A stretch of 64,000 bases of DNA. Source: a virus. The DNA is taken from positions 62,001-126,000 of IMG/VR virus record IMGVR_UViG_3300027906_000002. One strand, given 5' to 3'. The notes beneath the pieces are model-generated. The model did not search any database. It was given only the letters and a program-made list of their open reading frames with translations, and was not told where the DNA came from. Made by a program: the position numbers and the translations under genes. Shown here piece after piece: positions 12,310 to 26,300 of this stretch (position 1 is its first letter; the number at the start of each line of letters is the position of its first letter).

Positions 12310-14334
12310 ATGCAACCGAATAAGCTAACAGCATTAGACTTTGAAGATATCAAAGCTTCTATAAATTCATATCTGAGAACGAGAGATGAGTTTACAGATT
12401 ATGATTTTAATGGATCTACATTATCATATCTTGTCGATGTTTTATCATATAACAGTTATTATTCAGCATTCTTGTCCAATATGGCAATGAATGAGGTATT
12501 CTTACCTTCATCTACAATTAGAGATAATGTTGTTAATATTGCTAAACTATTAAATTATGTTCCTAGATCAACGACATGTTCTAAAGCATGTGTAAAACTG
12601 GAAGTTCAGACACCTAAGACTAATTTAGCATATCCTAGTTCTGTTACTTTGAAGAGGGGTCCTGTTGCAAGAGGTAGTAATTATATTTGGAATATTCTAG
12701 AAGATGTTACTGTAGAAGTTGATACTGTAACTGGTAAAGCGTTATTTGAGGCTGTTACTATTAATGAAGGGTCTATAATCAATTTTTCATACACTGTTAA
12801 CACTTTCCAGTCTCAAGAGTATAAAATTCCTTCTGAGGATGCTGATATAGAGACTTTGAGGGTTACAGTTAAAGCAAACGAGTCTTCTACTACTTCAGAC
12901 CTCTATAACAAGGTAGAAACTGTTACCAACCTAACTGGTAATACACGTAGTTATTTCCTCTCTGAAGGCGAGGATATGCGGTATCAGGTAAGATTTGGTG
13001 ATGATAGTATTGGTAGAAAGTTAAAGGATGGTGAGATTATCAATTTTGAGTACTTAACTTGTTCTGGAAAAGAAGCAAATGAAGTAACTAGTTTTGGTTA
13101 TATTGGAACTATGGAAGATAGTAATAATATAGTAGTTTCTAATGCTGATATTATTCTTACTGCAAAACAACGTTCTCAAATGGGTGATGACCCAGAGACA
13201 ATAGAATCTATTAAGTATATGGCTCCAAGATTCTATGCTTCTCAATATAGAGCAGTAACAGCACAGGATTATGCTGTTATTACCAAAAATCTTTATTCTA
13301 ATGCTGAGTCCGTTGTTGCTTATGGTGGAGATTCTTTAACACCTCCAATATACGGTAAAGTATACGTTGCTGTTAAGACTAAGACTGGATCTCTTTTAAA
13401 TGATCAGTCTAAGAAGGATTTACAGACTAAATTGAGAGCATATTCAATGGCATCTATAGATCCTGTTGTTATTGATCCAGATGAGCTTTATATCTATCCT
13501 AAAGTCTTTGTTCTTTATGATACTGGTGTAACTAGCAATACTTCTGATATTAAAACAAATATTCAGAATTCTATTAATGATTGGGCTACTCAAACACAAA
13601 TTAACAATTTCAACTCTACATTTAGAAACCAACAGTTCCAAAAAGCAATTGCTTTATCAGATAAAGCAGTTAGTGACGTTTCCGTTCAAACCTCTCTTTT
13701 AAAATATATTAGAGCTGATGCTGACCAGACAAATACTTATTGTATTTCTACTGGTGGTGCTCTTTATAATAGTGCTCCTAGTAATACAGACGGTGCATGT
13801 ACAAAGGAACCAGTTATACTTTCTGGAAACTTTAGGACTGCTGATAGACCAGGTATTGATCAATTATTTGAAGATGATGGATTTGGTAAACTAAAAACAT
13901 TCTATAATACTGGAAATAAGAAGGTTTATACTAATAATTCTGCTGGTAGTATCAATTATGATACTGGAGAAATATGTCTTGGTCCTATTAATATCGTTGG
14001 TGCAGGTGATGATGTCCCTGAATCTACAAATATGGATTTAACTGATCCTGTAACAGGTATTGGTACTGTTATAGATCCTACTAAATTGAATCCGAATTTA
14101 AACCTCCCAGTACTCTTTATACCAGGCAATAATACGACAATTCCAGCGTCAACACCTGGTACTATTATCAATGTAGTCAATCCTGAAGTAACGGTAGCAC
14201 CAATTGGAACTATTCCACCTACCACTATCCCTCTAAATAGTTTGACACCACAAACATTTAACCAAACACCAACTTTGGTTGAGGTAACTCAGATTACTAA
14301 TACAGGTGATCCAAACAGCTCGACTTGTTTCTAA
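12310..14334 (+). CDS. gp6: baseplate wedge protein gp6
   Basis: The 674-aa product matches T4 gp6 (660 aa) in size and N-terminal signature: DFEDIKASINSYLRTRDEF, DFNGSTLSYLVDVLSYNSYY, NMAMNEVFLPSSTIRDNVV and AKLLNYVPRS. The middle contains PRFYASQYRAVTAQDYAVI, also usual for gp6-like (J-like) baseplate proteins. gp6 forms the continuous ring that joins the wedges. The C-terminal 100 residues are low-complexity (Pro/Thr/Asn-rich: PTTIPLNSLTPQTFNQTPT) and probably a flexible extension. It is followed 6 bases later by the giant gene. Confidence 0.95.
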   Translation: MQPNKLTALDFEDIKASINSYLRTRDEFTDYDFNGSTLSYLVDVLSYNSYYSAFLSNMAMNEVFLPSSTIRDNVVNIAKLLNYVPRSTTCSKACVKLEVQTPKTNLAYPSSVTLKRGPVARGSNYIWNILEDVTVEVDTVTGKALFEAVTINEGSIINFSYTVNTFQSQEYKIPSEDADIETLRVTVKANESSTTSDLYNKVETVTNLTGNTRSYFLSEGEDMRYQVRFGDDSIGRKLKDGEIINFEYLTCSGKEANEVTSFGYIGTMEDSNNIVVSNADIILTAKQRSQMGDDPETIESIKYMAPRFYASQYRAVTAQDYAVITKNLYSNAESVVAYGGDSLTPPIYGKVYVAVKTKTGSLLNDQSKKDLQTKLRAYSMASIDPVVIDPDELYIYPKVFVLYDTGVTSNTSDIKTNIQNSINDWATQTQINNFNSTFRNQQFQKAIALSDKAVSDVSVQTSLLKYIRADADQTNTYCISTGGALYNSAPSNTDGACTKEPVILSGNFRTADRPGIDQLFEDDGFGKLKTFYNTGNKKVYTNNSAGSINYDTGEICLGPINIVGAGDDVPESTNMDLTDPVTGIGTVIDPTKLNPNLNLPVLFIPGNNTTIPASTPGTIINVVNPEVTVAPIGTIPPTTIPLNSLTPQTFNQTPTLVEVTQITNTGDPNSSTCF

Positions 14335-14340
14335 AATTAG

Positions 14341-17300
14341 ATGGCAAATACGAATAAGGTCTCTCAGTCAGTTAAATCATTAACTCCTGATTTTATTGAA
14401 CAGGATTATCCCCTGTTTAATAAGTTTATTGAGTACTATTATAGATCTCAAGAAAAGACTGGTCTAGGACAGAATATAGTTAATAATTTCCTACAATATC
14501 TGGATATTGATAAACTGGATGTTGGGATTCTTGATGGTGCGACAAAGATTGTAGAAGCAATTAATGAGACTGATGATAAGATAATTGTAGAGTCTGTTGA
14601 TACCTTTTTAGAGAAAAATGGGTCATTATTAATTGGCGACGAAGTAATATATTACGAGAAAACGACATCTTCACCTAACATTGCGTTAAGTCCAGGTATT
14701 TCATACGAGCAGGTTCAGTTAAAATGGACTGGTCTTGCAAGTCCATTAGCACTTTTTGATGGTTCAAAACAGAGATTTCCGTTAACATCACAAGATAATC
14801 CTATTGCTCCACCATCTGCACAGCATTTAATTGTTAAAGTATATGGTGAATTACAAATACCTCTTTTAGATTTTACTGTAGATGGTACTGATATTGTCTT
14901 TACTGAGGCTCCTAGAGCTAAATTGGATGCTGATGATACATCTTCCACTACTGTAACATACATGAGTGGTTTTGTTGAGAGTCCTATAGTACAAATTGAT
15001 AATATATCCAATAGTTTTGGTGATGATAAGAGACAATTCACTATTACTAGGAATAATGAGAGATACGAACCAGTTATTGATGAATATGTCTATGCAATAT
15101 ATGATAATCAACTTTTAATACCAAAAGAAGAATTTTATATTGATCATGATCAATTTATATTTAAAAATGCACCTTTAAATGGTAGATATTTGGAATTATT
15201 TGCTGTTGAAGCACCAATTCCTTCTTTTGGTGCTGATGCTGTAGGATATGCTCGTATTGATAATGATGGAAGCCTTACAGGCATTTCTACAAATATTAAT
15301 GGTAGTAATTATCGATATGAATATCCACCAAAAGTATCTGTTAATAGTTTAACTGGTAGTGGTGCTTCTGCAACAGCACTTGTTAACGGTGTTAAAGAAG
15401 TACAATTATTAAGTGGTGGTAAAGGATATAGTGATACAAACCCACCTACTGTTGTTGTTCAAGATCCAACAAAACCTGGTGCAAAAACTTCACAAATTAA
15501 GGCAACAGTTACTAATGGAGAAGTTAGTAGTCTAGAGGTACTTAATTCTGGTAATGGTTATACCTTTACACCTAGATTGACTTTCCAACAGCCTGGTGGT
15601 GCAAAAATTGGAGTTCCATACATTGTTGGTGGTTCTATTAGTGGGACTGTTGAAGTTTTAGAGAAGGGATTTGGATATACAACAGTTCCTGAAATTTATG
15701 TTGATGAACCAACAGGTGAAGATGGTATCAAGGCTTCATTACAAGCAGTATTAGTAGATGGTCAAATCCAAAGTATTAATATTTTAAATGCTGGTCAGGG
15801 ATATGAAACTGTCCCTAGAATGATGATTAAGGATCCTGTAGGTGCTCAGGTATTAGAAACAAGGGTTGATGGTGACGGAAGAGTTGTTTCTATCGAACTT
15901 TTAAGTGGTGGTAGTGGATATGATGACGTTCCTTCTGTATACATTTTAGATGATAGAACAGATGGAACTGGAGCATATGCTGGTGGTACTGGAGCTACTG
16001 CAGTAGCATCAATATTCAATGGTAGAATAATTGATATTAATATCGTTAATTTTGGTAGAGACTATAGTGCTGCTAATCCTCCAACAATATTCATTCAAGA
16101 TCCACCATCTGCAGAAGCATCTGCAAATGTAGGATTAAACCAAGTTACTGGATTTATTGTAAATCAGGCTGGTTCTGGATATACTAAAGCACAATTTGAA
16201 GGATGTGCTAGAGCAGCAAGTGGTATTACTGCATATACTGAAGATGGTAACGCAGTTTTCACAAATGATACTGCTGCAACTTCTGCAGCAATTGATACCC
16301 CAGTAAAATGTTTGGATCAACTTTTTGTTAAGAGACTTCTTGACAAATATACAGAACAGTTCCTTCCAGATGTTCCAAGTCTTGATTATACAAAGATTGA
16401 TGTAAGAAATGCTATAAAATCAATTAAAGATTTCTATGCATCTAAAGGTACATCTTTTAGTATTGCATATCTATTTAAATTACTATATGGTGAAACGGTA
16501 AGTATATCTTATCCTAAAGATCAAATTATTAAGCCATCTAATGCTACTTGGTCTATTGATACTATTCTTCGTGCATCTTTAGAGAGTGGTGATCCTGTTA
16601 ATATTAAGGATGGTCTTATAACTCAAGAAGCTGATATTGCTGATTCTAATGTTCAAGCAGCAAGTGCACTTGTAGAAAACTTTATATCAATTAAAACCTC
16701 TGAATTAGAGATTTTTGAACTTGTATTATCAGAAGAAACTATTAATGGTACTTTTACTGTACCTTATAAGACAAGATTGGGTGAGCCTTTAACTGTAGAT
16801 GACAGTATTATTACAGTTGACTCCACTATTGGTTGGCCAGAAAGAAACGGTGAATTTGTTATTGGTGGTACTGAAGTTGTACAATATAAGGAGAAATCAT
16901 TAAACCAGTTTATTGAATGTACTCGTTCTGTTAATGGTGTAGTTGAAGATTGGGATTCTGCTACTGAAGTAAAGTCTAATTTTAGAATTTATATCAATAA
17001 GGGTACTCTTCAAGAAGTTGTAATGAATATTGTTGGTATCGTTGATGCTCAACAAACAACTTTAACAGATACTGGATCTTACTATCTTCCTGGTGATAAA
17101 TTAACAGTTTCTAAGTTAGGTGGTACTGGTATTAATCCAGATTTAACAACTTGGTTATATAACGTCAAAAAACTAATTGAAGTTACAAGTATCACTTACG
17201 GTGGTGTTAACGATCAATCTGCTACTGTAACTTGTGCTAACCCTCATGGACTATTGGTTGGGGATCAGGTTACAATATATGGTGCTAACCCAATCATCTA

Positions 17301-20300
17301 TAACGGATCTTCTCTTGTAACATCTAGAGATGGTGAGTATATTTTCCAATATAATTTACCACAACCTGCTACAGTTGAACCACAAGGTAATATTTTAGTA
17401 TCTATTGACCTTAATAAAGGTAAGTCACTTAACACTGCTATCTTTAATGCTATTAGCCCCTATACTACAAACGTACAAAACTCATTCTTTAATGATCAAT
17501 ACGTTTATGTTGCTGCTACAGGTATTCCAAACTATGAAATTGGTCCTTTCCCAGGATCTGCACTTCTTCCAGGCAACCAGCGTAAATTAAACAGGTTCCC
17601 TAAAGTTGCACAAACAATTTCAACTAAAGACATTATTAATCCTGGTCCTATTGGTACATGGGTTAATGGTGTTTCTATATGGTCTTATAAGTCAGATTTA
17701 AGCAAAACATTTGGTGCTGTAACAGGTATTGATATATTAAATGTAGGTAAAGACTATGATGCTGCTTCTCCTCCAGCAATTACCATATCTGGTGGTGGAG
17801 GTGCTAATGCAACAGCAGAAGTAACTGTTGATGGTTCTATTAGTGAAATTACAGTTACCGATGGTGGTTCTGGTTATACAACCTCACCATTGGTCTCTAT
17901 AGTCGGTGGTGATGGGTCTGGAGCTGCTGCTACAGCAATTATTACTAAAGGTGAAGTTTCACGTATTCTAATCAATACTGGAGGTACTGGATATACTTCA
18001 CAACCTTCTATTACTATTGTTGGTGGTGAAGGTACTGGAGCACAAGGTACAGCTTCTGTACGTGGTCCTATTAAATCAATTGATGTTACTAATGGTGGTA
18101 ATTCTTATACTTCAAAACCTACCATATCATTAAGTTCTGGTAGTGGTGCTGTTGCACAGGCTATCGTTAATAATGGAAGAATTATATCTATTGCTATAAT
18201 TTCTGCTGGTCAAGGTTATACTACTGCACCCGAAGTTACCATTCAAGGTGATGGTTTTGGTGCTATTGCAAGAGCAACAATTGATGTTGATGGTGAAAAT
18301 GCTGGTAGGGTAACTGGAATTGAGATTGTTAACAGAGGTATTAACTATCTTCAAGGTACTACAGTTATTAATCTAACTTCTGTTGGTCAAGATGCTTTAT
18401 TTGAGTCAAATGTATTTGAATGGACTTATAATTTAGAATCTACTTCTATATTTGATGACGCAAGAGGTGGTGTATTTACTGGTTATAATAATGAGTATGG
18501 TGGTGAATATGCTCATTTATCCAATCCTCAGAGAATGAGGTATATTTTAGGTGATAACCTCTATAAAGATGCTTATGGTAAAACTTTAGAAAAAGAAGAT
18601 CAGTTAGGACACTCTCCTATTATTGGTTGGGCATTTGATGGTAATCCAATTTATGGTCCTTATGGTTATACTGATCCAACTGACCAAGGATCTGCTGTAA
18701 TTAGACTTAGCACTTCATTTAGATTACAAGAGAGTCTTGTATTTGATGCAACAACCAATCCATATCCTATTAGAAATGATGGACCTCTTCTTACAGATGT
18801 AGATACAGATGGTGATTATCTATATCCTGCAGGTAAATTTGTTGAAGATTATGAATATGTCTTTGGATTAGGTGATCTAGACCAATATAATGGTCGTTTT
18901 TGTAAGACTCCAGATTATCCAGAGGGTAGATATTGTTATTTTGTAACTATTGATGCTACAGAAGATGGTAATGCATTATTCCCATATGTTATTGGACCAA
19001 GTTACAACTCAGTTGTTGATACTTGGAACCTTTCAACTAGTGCGGTACAACAAAATATCCCTTCTGGTGTTGTAAGATATAGAGATCCTTACGAAAATGT
19101 TGATATTGATGTATCAAGAACACCAAATGCTTCTACTGCTGCATTAACCACTGAAGATGGTGATGTGTTGATGTTTGAAGTTGAGGATGTTAACCGTGAT
19201 GGTGTTATTACTGCTGATGAGACTGAAAATCCTGCTGAGATGTTTGAAGAGTCTCCTCTACAGTTATTTGATTATTTCCCTAAAGTTAAGTTTGACTCTA
19301 AAGTTGATATTGAAGTTGAGACTATAACTAAATTTGAAGATGCTTCTGTAACTGGATTTACTATTGAAAACCCAGGAAAGAACTATCAGGTTGATGATAT
19401 ACTTACATTTGATAATTCAGGTACTGACGGAGCTGGTGTTTCTGCTCGTATTTCTAGGATTAAGGGTGAAGCTATAGATTCTTATAGTTTTGAGAACGTT
19501 AATGGATTGAATTACGGTGTCTTAGACACTAATGTCCCACATAATTTGGTTACTGGTGATGAAGTATATGTTGATTATACTCCTATAATGAATAATACGA
19601 ACAAATCTTTTGTTGTTCGTCAAATTAAGGGTATAGAATCTATTGTAATTGATCAGGCTGGTTCTGGATATGATGAGGAGATTCCACCAACAATTATTAT
19701 TGATGGTGATGGTACTGCTGGTAAATTAGAAGCAGTAGTTACTTCTGTTGGATCTATTGATACCGTTAATATTATCAATTCTGGATCAAATTATACTACA
19801 AGTCCTCGTGTTATATTAAGTCATCCACAAATTTTCAAGAAGGCAGATTATTATGTAACAACGATATCAAATAACAATTATGTTTGTGTTAATGATGTCT
19901 ATGTTAATGATGAAAAAGAGACATTCTATTGTGGTAAAACAAAAGATGCTACTGGAAATACCGTTGCATTTATATCTAAGTATTCTGCTCTAGGTGTTAA
20001 AGAGTGGGAAAGAACTCTAGAAAGTACAGTTGGACAATATTATACAGAGTATCAAAAAATATATGTTAATAAGAATGCATATACAAATGATGAAATTTGG
20101 GTTGTAGGTAATAATAGACCAAATGCAAACCTTTTGGATGTTTATAATCCAGATATTATCTTATGTAAGTATACTCAATCTGTAGATGGATTGGATGCTA
20201 CTTTAGATTTCCAAAAAGGATATGCTGGTATATCTGGTGCTAATCGTGCAGATTATGTTACTTGTATTGAGAAATATTCAGATATTCGTTATGTTATTGG

Positions 20301-23300
20301 TGGATATACAAATACAAACTCATTAAATCCTGATGATGCCTTTATAGCATCTATTGATACTACAGGTAATTTTGCTGTTAAGAGAAAGATTGCATCTGGA
20401 ACTTTATCTGAAAGATTAACAGATATGTTAATCATTGGTGATAATGTATATTTCACTATGGAGACTGCTTCTGGTCCCGACTCTAAAGATATTAACTTAG
20501 CTTTTGGTAAGGCTACTATTGGTATCAATGCAATAACAATAGATTGGATAAAGGAATTAAGTAATACGGTTTATTCTTTCTTAAACACTAGCTTAACTAT
20601 AGACGAATTTAATGAGTTTTATGTTACTGCAACTTGCAGACTTAAGTCTGATGATACTACTAAAGATAGTTTCTGGGTAGGTAAATTAAATGCAGAAGGT
20701 AATGTAATTTGGAATTATCGTTATCTTGCTACTGGTAGAGAATTAACCTTAGTTGATAAGGCTGTTATTGATATATTTGGTGATCTTAACGTTGCATATA
20801 CAAAAGATGATCAAGTTACTAGAAAAACAACTGTAGGAACTGTTAAGATTGGTTATGACGGTACTATGAAGAAGCATAGTACAAGTGAATTTAATAAGAA
20901 GCAAATTGAAGGTATTACTGCAAATGCAATGGATGTGGATGTATCTGGTGATGTATACGTTTACGGTCAAACTCAATGGAATAGGAATGAGTTTATTTTA
21001 GATTTTGCTGATGGTGGAGCTCCTCTTACTGATCTCTCTGCTCATTATACTATTACAGATCAAAGTGCTAATAATTCTATACGTTATCTGAATGGTGTAG
21101 CAAAGATTGATGGATGTAATGTACCAGCTAATACTCAAACTACTTGGGAAAATGGTCATATTAAAGCATCTTCTTCTGAGTTAGGTACTACATTGGATGG
21201 TGACTTTACCATTCAGATGATGGTATACATTGATGGAGATTCTGGTCTTCCATTTAGTTTAAGTCAGAACCTTATGACCCTATGTCAGATTGGTAGTTCT
21301 CAGGATGCTACTGGTGGTCTTTGGTTAGGATTTGGTACAGGTCGTGGTTTAGATTTAACAATTGCTAATAGTTCAACTCAAATTGTTAATGCTACTGCTA
21401 TTTCAAGTGCTTCTTCTGTAATGCTTAATAATACTTGGATTTCAGTTGCAATAACTAAGTCTGGAAATCTATTCTCATCATATGTTAATGGTGTTCTAGT
21501 AGCTAGTGGAACTATATCAAATACATCATTTGCTGGTAAGGATCTATACTTTGGTGTTGGACCTGGATTTGGTGCTGGTGTTAACGATTTTGATAAAGAT
21601 ACACAAGGACAATTCTTCCTTGATGATATTAAATTAAAGAATAGGGCAGTAACTCCAACTTCACCATCTGATATTAATGGACTCCCACAAGCATCTCAAT
21701 TTGGTTTTGGATATTCTTGGACAGATACTGCTTGGTTTGCTGCTCAAACAAGAAGATATGAGTATGATGATTATATTGGTTTTGGTTTAAAGATTGATAA
21801 GAATGCTGATTCAGAACGGTTAGGTGATCAAGGATTACAAACAAATACTCAGATTGGATTTGCAAGAACTAATATTGATGTTGTTCCAGGATCACCTTTA
21901 ACTATTGGTAGTACTGGTTTTGAATTAGCAGAAGCAGGTTTCCAATCATTAGACTTTGATGATGCTACAACAACCATGTCTCAGGACACAGAGACACTAA
22001 CTTATGCTGCTGATGTTTGGAGTGCTAGAACTTCAACTGTTCCTTCTCCAGGATCTCAAAAGTTAAGGGTATCTGCTGTTGTTAAAGATAGGTACTACAT
22101 TAAACCTACATCAACAACTGTCATTAATAATATACAAGAACTTACGTTAAATCAGGCATTTGATTTTACAGTTGGTGCTAAATTAGTTCTTCAAAATCCT
22201 AACGGTACGTTTATTAATAGTGGTTATATTATTAAAAAGGATAATTCTGTTAATAAAATATATCTTGCTATTATTCACAATGCTTGGACTGATGATTTAG
22301 ATAATGGGGAATTAGTCACTCAACAATTCAGTGAGCAAGATAGTTATGGTATTATTGGTCCTCTTCCAAATGATATTAATGAAATTAAGAATTATGTGTT
22401 TACTGAGATTAATAACACAACTCCAGGAACATTTGATATAGATCTTGCTACTTTCGATGCACCTTCGGATATTGGTGGAACTAATAATTTAGATGATTTT
22501 GCAAAATTAAAGGAATTTGATGTAAATGATTATTCAATTAGAATAGATGAGGTTTCAGGTGGATCGACATATATTCCTGGATCTGTTGTTGATATTACAT
22601 CTAGTGATATAACATTTAATACTGCTTATAGTACTTGTCAAATTACTAATTTAGCTGGTGTTCTTAAGATTACTTTAACAGCAAATCTAACAAAGATTAT
22701 TCAAGTAAGTTCTGTTGCCAATACTGACGAAGTATATTGTATCACCTCTACAAGTCATTACTTACATACTGGTGAGATGATTTATATTGATGGTAACCCA
22801 TCACAAGAATCTGGTGGTACTACTTACGATGAATATGATGGTGCTTTCCCAGTTGATAGTGTTATCAGTCCATTAGAATTTACATATAAGTTAAATCAAG
22901 CTGCTGTAACTTCACCTTCTGCATCAGCAGCTGCTGTTAGTGTATATGTTAAGTCTCCTGTTTTAAAAATGTATTATGGTCATCAGTATCTGTTTGACCT
23001 AAGCCATTCTTCAATGGTTGGTGGAAACTTATCCTTTGCTAAGGATAATCTTTATAAGTTGGAATATTCATTCAACTCTATTGAGAGAATTGGTATTCCT
23101 GGTGTAACTGGTCAAGGACAACCTACACCTACAGTTAAGTTGAAGATTGACGAGGATATTGTTACTAATATCTCATATTATTTCGATCCATCTAGAACTG
23201 GAGCAGATTCTCCTGTAATTGAAGGTAGTTATCTAGATGTTACAGATTCTCCTTATAAGGGTATCTTTACTATTTCAAGTACTGCTGGTGCAACTATTAC

Positions 23301-26300
23301 TGAAGGTGCAGATATATTCAAGTTCCTTCTTGCTAATGAACCAGAAGGAAATGCAAATGTTAATCAAACAACTTATAGTACAAGTTCTCTGAAAGCAGTT
23401 GGTTCTATTGCGGATGTTCGTATAGTTAATGCTGGTGGATTCTACACTAAATTACCTATTGTTACAGATATTCAATCAACAAGAAATATTGAAAGAGTTC
23501 AAATTAATGAACCAGGTACTGAATATGCTATTGGTGTTTATAACTCTGTTCCTATTCAAGGTGATGGAGAAGGTGGTTTAGTTAGTATTCTAGTTAATGA
23601 TGGGGCAGATGAAGATGGTATTACAATTCCTGGTCAAATACAAGAGGTAGTTGTTACTTCTCCAGGTAAGGCATATACTACTGCTTATGTTGATATTGAA
23701 GGAATTCCAGGTATTCTTGGACCAGGATTACAAGGATCTGGTGCAGAATTGACTGTTGTTATTCCTCCTTTTGGTACTGAGGCATCTATCTTCACCAGAG
23801 GTGATAAGGTTGGTAAGATTAAGAAACTTAAAAACAATAACTTCGGTTATGATTATCCTCATGACTATACTTTACGTCCTGAGATTACATTCCCAATAAA
23901 TGCTCAGTTAACTTCTACAAGTATTCTTGAAAGTATTACTGTTACAAATCCAGGTTCTGGATATTCATTAGCACCTGCTGTAATAATTCAAGGTGGTGGT
24001 GGATATGGTGCTCAAGCTGAAGCATCTATTAAGAACGGTAGATTAGATAACATTGTTGTTAAAGATCCTGGTGCTGGATATTCTTCTACACCACAAGTTA
24101 GTTTAAGATCTTCTTTCAACTATGTTGTTAACTTAGACTTAGGTTTATTACAATTTGCTTATCCTCATGGAATACCCAATGGTGCTGAACTTTCATTAGC
24201 AGTAACTGATACTGGAGATGGTGCTGATTTCCCACTATCTGCTGGTGCTACTGGTCGTCTTAATGGAAATACTACTTATTATGCTATTTCTGGTTCAGCA
24301 AATTCACTAGAGGATGATCAATTAAAAATTGCTATCACTGAGGCTAACGCAGAACTTGGTGATGGTCTTACATTTGTCAATGCTGGTGATGGTCGTCAAA
24401 GTGTATTAACTGAGTCATTTGGTGGTGCTGCTGAAGCTAATGTTATCACATCTACTTTCTTGGAAGGTGAATTAGTTTATCAGGGGGAAACATTAGAAGT
24501 TGCTACTGCAACTGGATATGTTTCTACAAACTCTGGTTGGCAAGTTGGACCTAGAATTCTTAAGATTGTTAATCATGATGGTTTATTTGCAGAGAATGAA
24601 AGAATAACTGGTGTTATTTCTAAGTCTTCTGGTATTATTAGTGATCTTAAAGTTGCTCGTGGTGTGTTAGATATTGGATCTATCACTAAAACTACTGGTC
24701 AATTCATTGATGATGTTGGTAAGCCATCTGAAATTATTCAGAAGATTCAAGACTCTTACTATTATCAGGACTTCTCTTATGCTGTTAAGTCTGCTGTTTC
24801 TATTAGTGAGTGGAAAGAGATTCTAATCAGGAACGTTCACCCTGCATCATTTAAGGTGTTTGGTGAGTTGAACTTAAATGAATATGGTCAAATTCCTAAT
24901 AAGGAGACATTCTTCCAGTTAACTAAATCAGTCGAACTTGCTCAAGAAGCAGTTGTTCCTAATATCCAAAGTTTTGCTCTAGTTGAGCCAATTTATTCAG
25001 AGTTTAATAATACTGAAGTTTTATTCCGTCAAAAGAGATTGACATCTTCTGAGAATATTCTAACTTCTGTTGTTCAACGTGTTGATAATATCGATCACTT
25101 ATTTGATGGTGAGAGAATAGCATTCCCATTAACAGTTGAGGGAGGAACTGTTGTTGCTAACGCAAACCAGTTGATGATCGTTCTTAATGGTATTGTACAG
25201 AACCCAAATACAGCATTCCAAATACAAGGTGATTCTATAGTATTCTCTGAGCCACCTTCACCACCTGCTAGTGTTAAATATGCTAATCTTACTATTAGTC
25301 AGATCCAAACCTATGATTTAACATGGAATAACCAGAGTGGTATCTATCCTCTTATTGGTAATAGTCTTGTTGGTACTAGCTCACAAGCTAGATTAATTGT
25401 AACTTCAGTTACTGGAGATATTATCAGTGGATATATGGATGAAGGTACATTCATTCTTGGTGAATTATGTACAGTCTCTGCAACAGGATTCTCTGGTAAT
25501 TTAGTTGATATTACAGCTGTTTCTAATATTGGATTGTATACTTATGGAGAAACAGTTACTAACCTTCAAGGTGATACTGCTAAAGTCGAACAAATTAACT
25601 TAGAAACTGGTGCAGAAACTCCAGTTTGTGATTTACGTTATGCTATTGGACCTTCTACTACTGAATTTGAAGTAGTTCCTGTCGATGGTACTGGACCACT
25701 TCCTGTTGGAACCATAGATGTAGCCGAGAATGATGGATTCAGAATCGGTGCTGAAATTATGGAAGTACTCACAGTTGTTGATGGAGCTGAATCTACAACA
25801 ATAACCGTAGTTAGGGGTGTATTAGGAACTCAGGCAACTGCCCAACAAGAGGGTTCTCCAATGTATAGTACTGATATTAATGTTACTGAGGCTCTTACAT
25901 TAAGTAAGACTGCTGGTACATATCAGTCTACACCAGGTCTTTATAATATTCAATTGAATGATGTTATTATTGGTGCTAAATCTGGCACTGTATCTAGAGT
26001 TACAACTGCTAGTGTGTATCAAGATCCTGTTACGGGAGAGTTTATTGGTCAGGTTGATATTTCTCCTGGATCTTCATTCTTTGGACTACTATTCAACAGA
26101 ATTACATCTACATCTTATCCAAACGTAGTTATAGATGACATTTCCAAGTCTCAAATTAGTGTTGTCGATTTTGATGATAACGCAACTGCATACAACACAA
26201 ACTTCCCATCAAATGAGATAGTTAGTAACTATGTTATTCCTTACAGTAATGCAGTAGGAACATTGCAGATTGGAGAAGATATTCGTAACTATAAGATAGA

